From positions 1-64,000 of IMG/VR virus record IMGVR_UViG_3300023235_000012: 64,000 nt of DNA; one strand, written 5' to 3'. Positions 63,569-64,000 of the stretch are shown one piece after another (position 1 is the stretch's first letter; the number at the start of each line of letters is the position of its first letter). The notes beneath the pieces were generated by a model. The model worked only from the letters and a program-made list of their open reading frames with translations. It did not search any database and was not told the DNA's origin. Source of the DNA: a virus. The position numbers and the translations under genes were made by a program.

Positions 63569-64000
63569 CTAAGCATGAAGCCTCCAATCAGCAATCTTAT
63601 AAACCGTGTGTTTTTGGATTTTTTCACGATAATATTTACAGCGTTCATTCTTGTGCCTGTTCGAGTATTTGGTTGATGAGCAGATATCAAACACCTGAAC
63701 GTCTTCCTTATCAGATCCTTTTCTAAGTCCACGACCAAGAGACTGTATCACTCTCGTGAAGGCTCGTCCCGATTCAATCATCACTAAATTATGAATCCGC
63801 TGAATATCAATGCCTGTAGAGGCAACACCATATGTAGCAACAGTGACAGTATGATTTCCGGCCTGTACTTCAGCATATCGATCTTGACGATCTTTACTTT
63901 TCATTGCACCTCGGACGAACTCTGCGTCTAATCCTAGCGCTTTAAGTTCTTCGGTTAGCGCTTTTCCGGGATCAACCCTATCGATGAGTATCAAGGTGTT
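63569..64000 (-). CDS. uvsW: UvsW-like helicase, C-terminal part (runs off the window)
   Basis: At least 143 aa; open past 64000 on the right (5' end missing). Helicase C-terminal domain: ALTEELKALGLDAEFVRGAMK, then VATYGVASTGIDIQRIHNLVMIE (motif V region) and RVIQSLGRGLRKGSD (motif VI, arginine finger). The order and spacing fit T4 UvsW, the SF2 helicase for recombination-driven replication and R-loop removal. Confidence 0.82.
   Translation of the reverse strand, partial: NTLILIDRVDPGKALTEELKALGLDAEFVRGAMKSKDRQDRYAEVQAGNHTVTVATYGVASTGIDIQRIHNLVMIESGRAFTRVIQSLGRGLRKGSDKEDVQVFDICSSTKYSNRHKNERCKYYREKIQKHTVYKIADWRLHA

Noticed and set aside
1-64000. tRNA genes and CRISPR arrays
   Set aside because: I found no convincing cloverleaf with a TpsiC arm in the gaps, nor repeat-spacer arrays; a tRNA scan would be needed to exclude weak ones.

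Overview
The window is part of a large, AT-rich, T4-like (myovirus-type) phage genome. Evidence for the type: a clamp-loader pair (gp44-like at 11057-11992, gp62-like at 60180-60662), a UvsW-like helicase running off the right end, PhoH, an Rnl1-type RNA ligase, a gp31-type co-chaperonin, many tail-fibre and virion genes, and T4-style late promoters (TAAATA core). I see no tRNA genes, integrase or bacterial chromosomal block. The host is probably an alphaproteobacterium, possibly a rhizobial one. The clues are a DUF1127 protein, a DUF1289 protein, an IbpA-type small heat-shock protein with a ROSE-like 5' leader, and an RMF-like protein. The host call is inference.

Layout. Most genes lie on the minus strand in tight runs with ATGA, TAATG or 8-nt stop/start overlaps. 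Many minus-strand runs start at a strong sigma70-like promoter (TTGACA/T, 16-17 nt, TATAAT-like, the spacer often ending in TGT). Short plus-strand islands (PhoH; 18.1-22.8 kb; 28.5-30.1 kb; 45.3-50.9 kb; 57.8 kb; 60.8 kb) are each preceded by a TAAATA motif. Several minus-strand virion genes have the same motif in divergent arrangement, so these are probably the late units.

Regions. 0-16 kb: PhoH, nucleotide and RNA metabolism (two HAD nucleotidases, P-loop polynucleotide kinase, two RNA ligases, NADAR, metallophosphoesterase, cREC-like, MazG, CYTH), clamp loader, a tandem-domain co-chaperonin, and the N-terminal half of a DnaE-like polymerase. 16-23 kb: an Ig-repeat virion protein and three plus-strand proteins that look like packaged, injected effectors (ADP-ribosyltransferase-like and HExxH domains, T4-like capsid-targeting N-termini). 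23-42 kb: superoxide dismutase, DUF1289, peptidyl-tRNA hydrolase, tRNA nucleotidyltransferase, a membrane protein plus PAS-GAF-PAS pair, DexA-like exonuclease, YqeY, a third RNA ligase, RlaP-like nucleotidyltransferase, an RMF-like protein, and many small conserved phage proteins. 42-51 kb: tail-fibre/appendage cluster with paralogous modules in opposite orientation. 51-57 kb: ClpS-like adaptor, sHsp, bS21-like protein and IF3, a DUF4407-like membrane protein, deaminase, secreted SleB hydrolase, DUF1127. 57-64 kb: virion genes, the C-terminal half of the DnaE-like polymerase (44 kb from the N-terminal half), gp62, ClpP-like protease, UvsW.

How they work together: replication proteins (clamp loader, UvsW, split DnaE) sit beside a large RNA-repair and NAD/ADP-ribose toolkit. 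There is a translation-takeover set (bS21, IF3, RMF-like, PTH, CCA enzyme, YqeY) and a proteostasis set (ClpS-like, ClpP-like, sHsp, GroES-like). The most unusual items are the split DnaE-like polymerase, the PAS-GAF-PAS late pair, the ROSE-like leader in a phage, the ClpS-like protein with a changed N-degron pocket, and the candidate packaged effectors, which include the CCA enzyme. All identifications come from reading motifs by eye; no database search was run.
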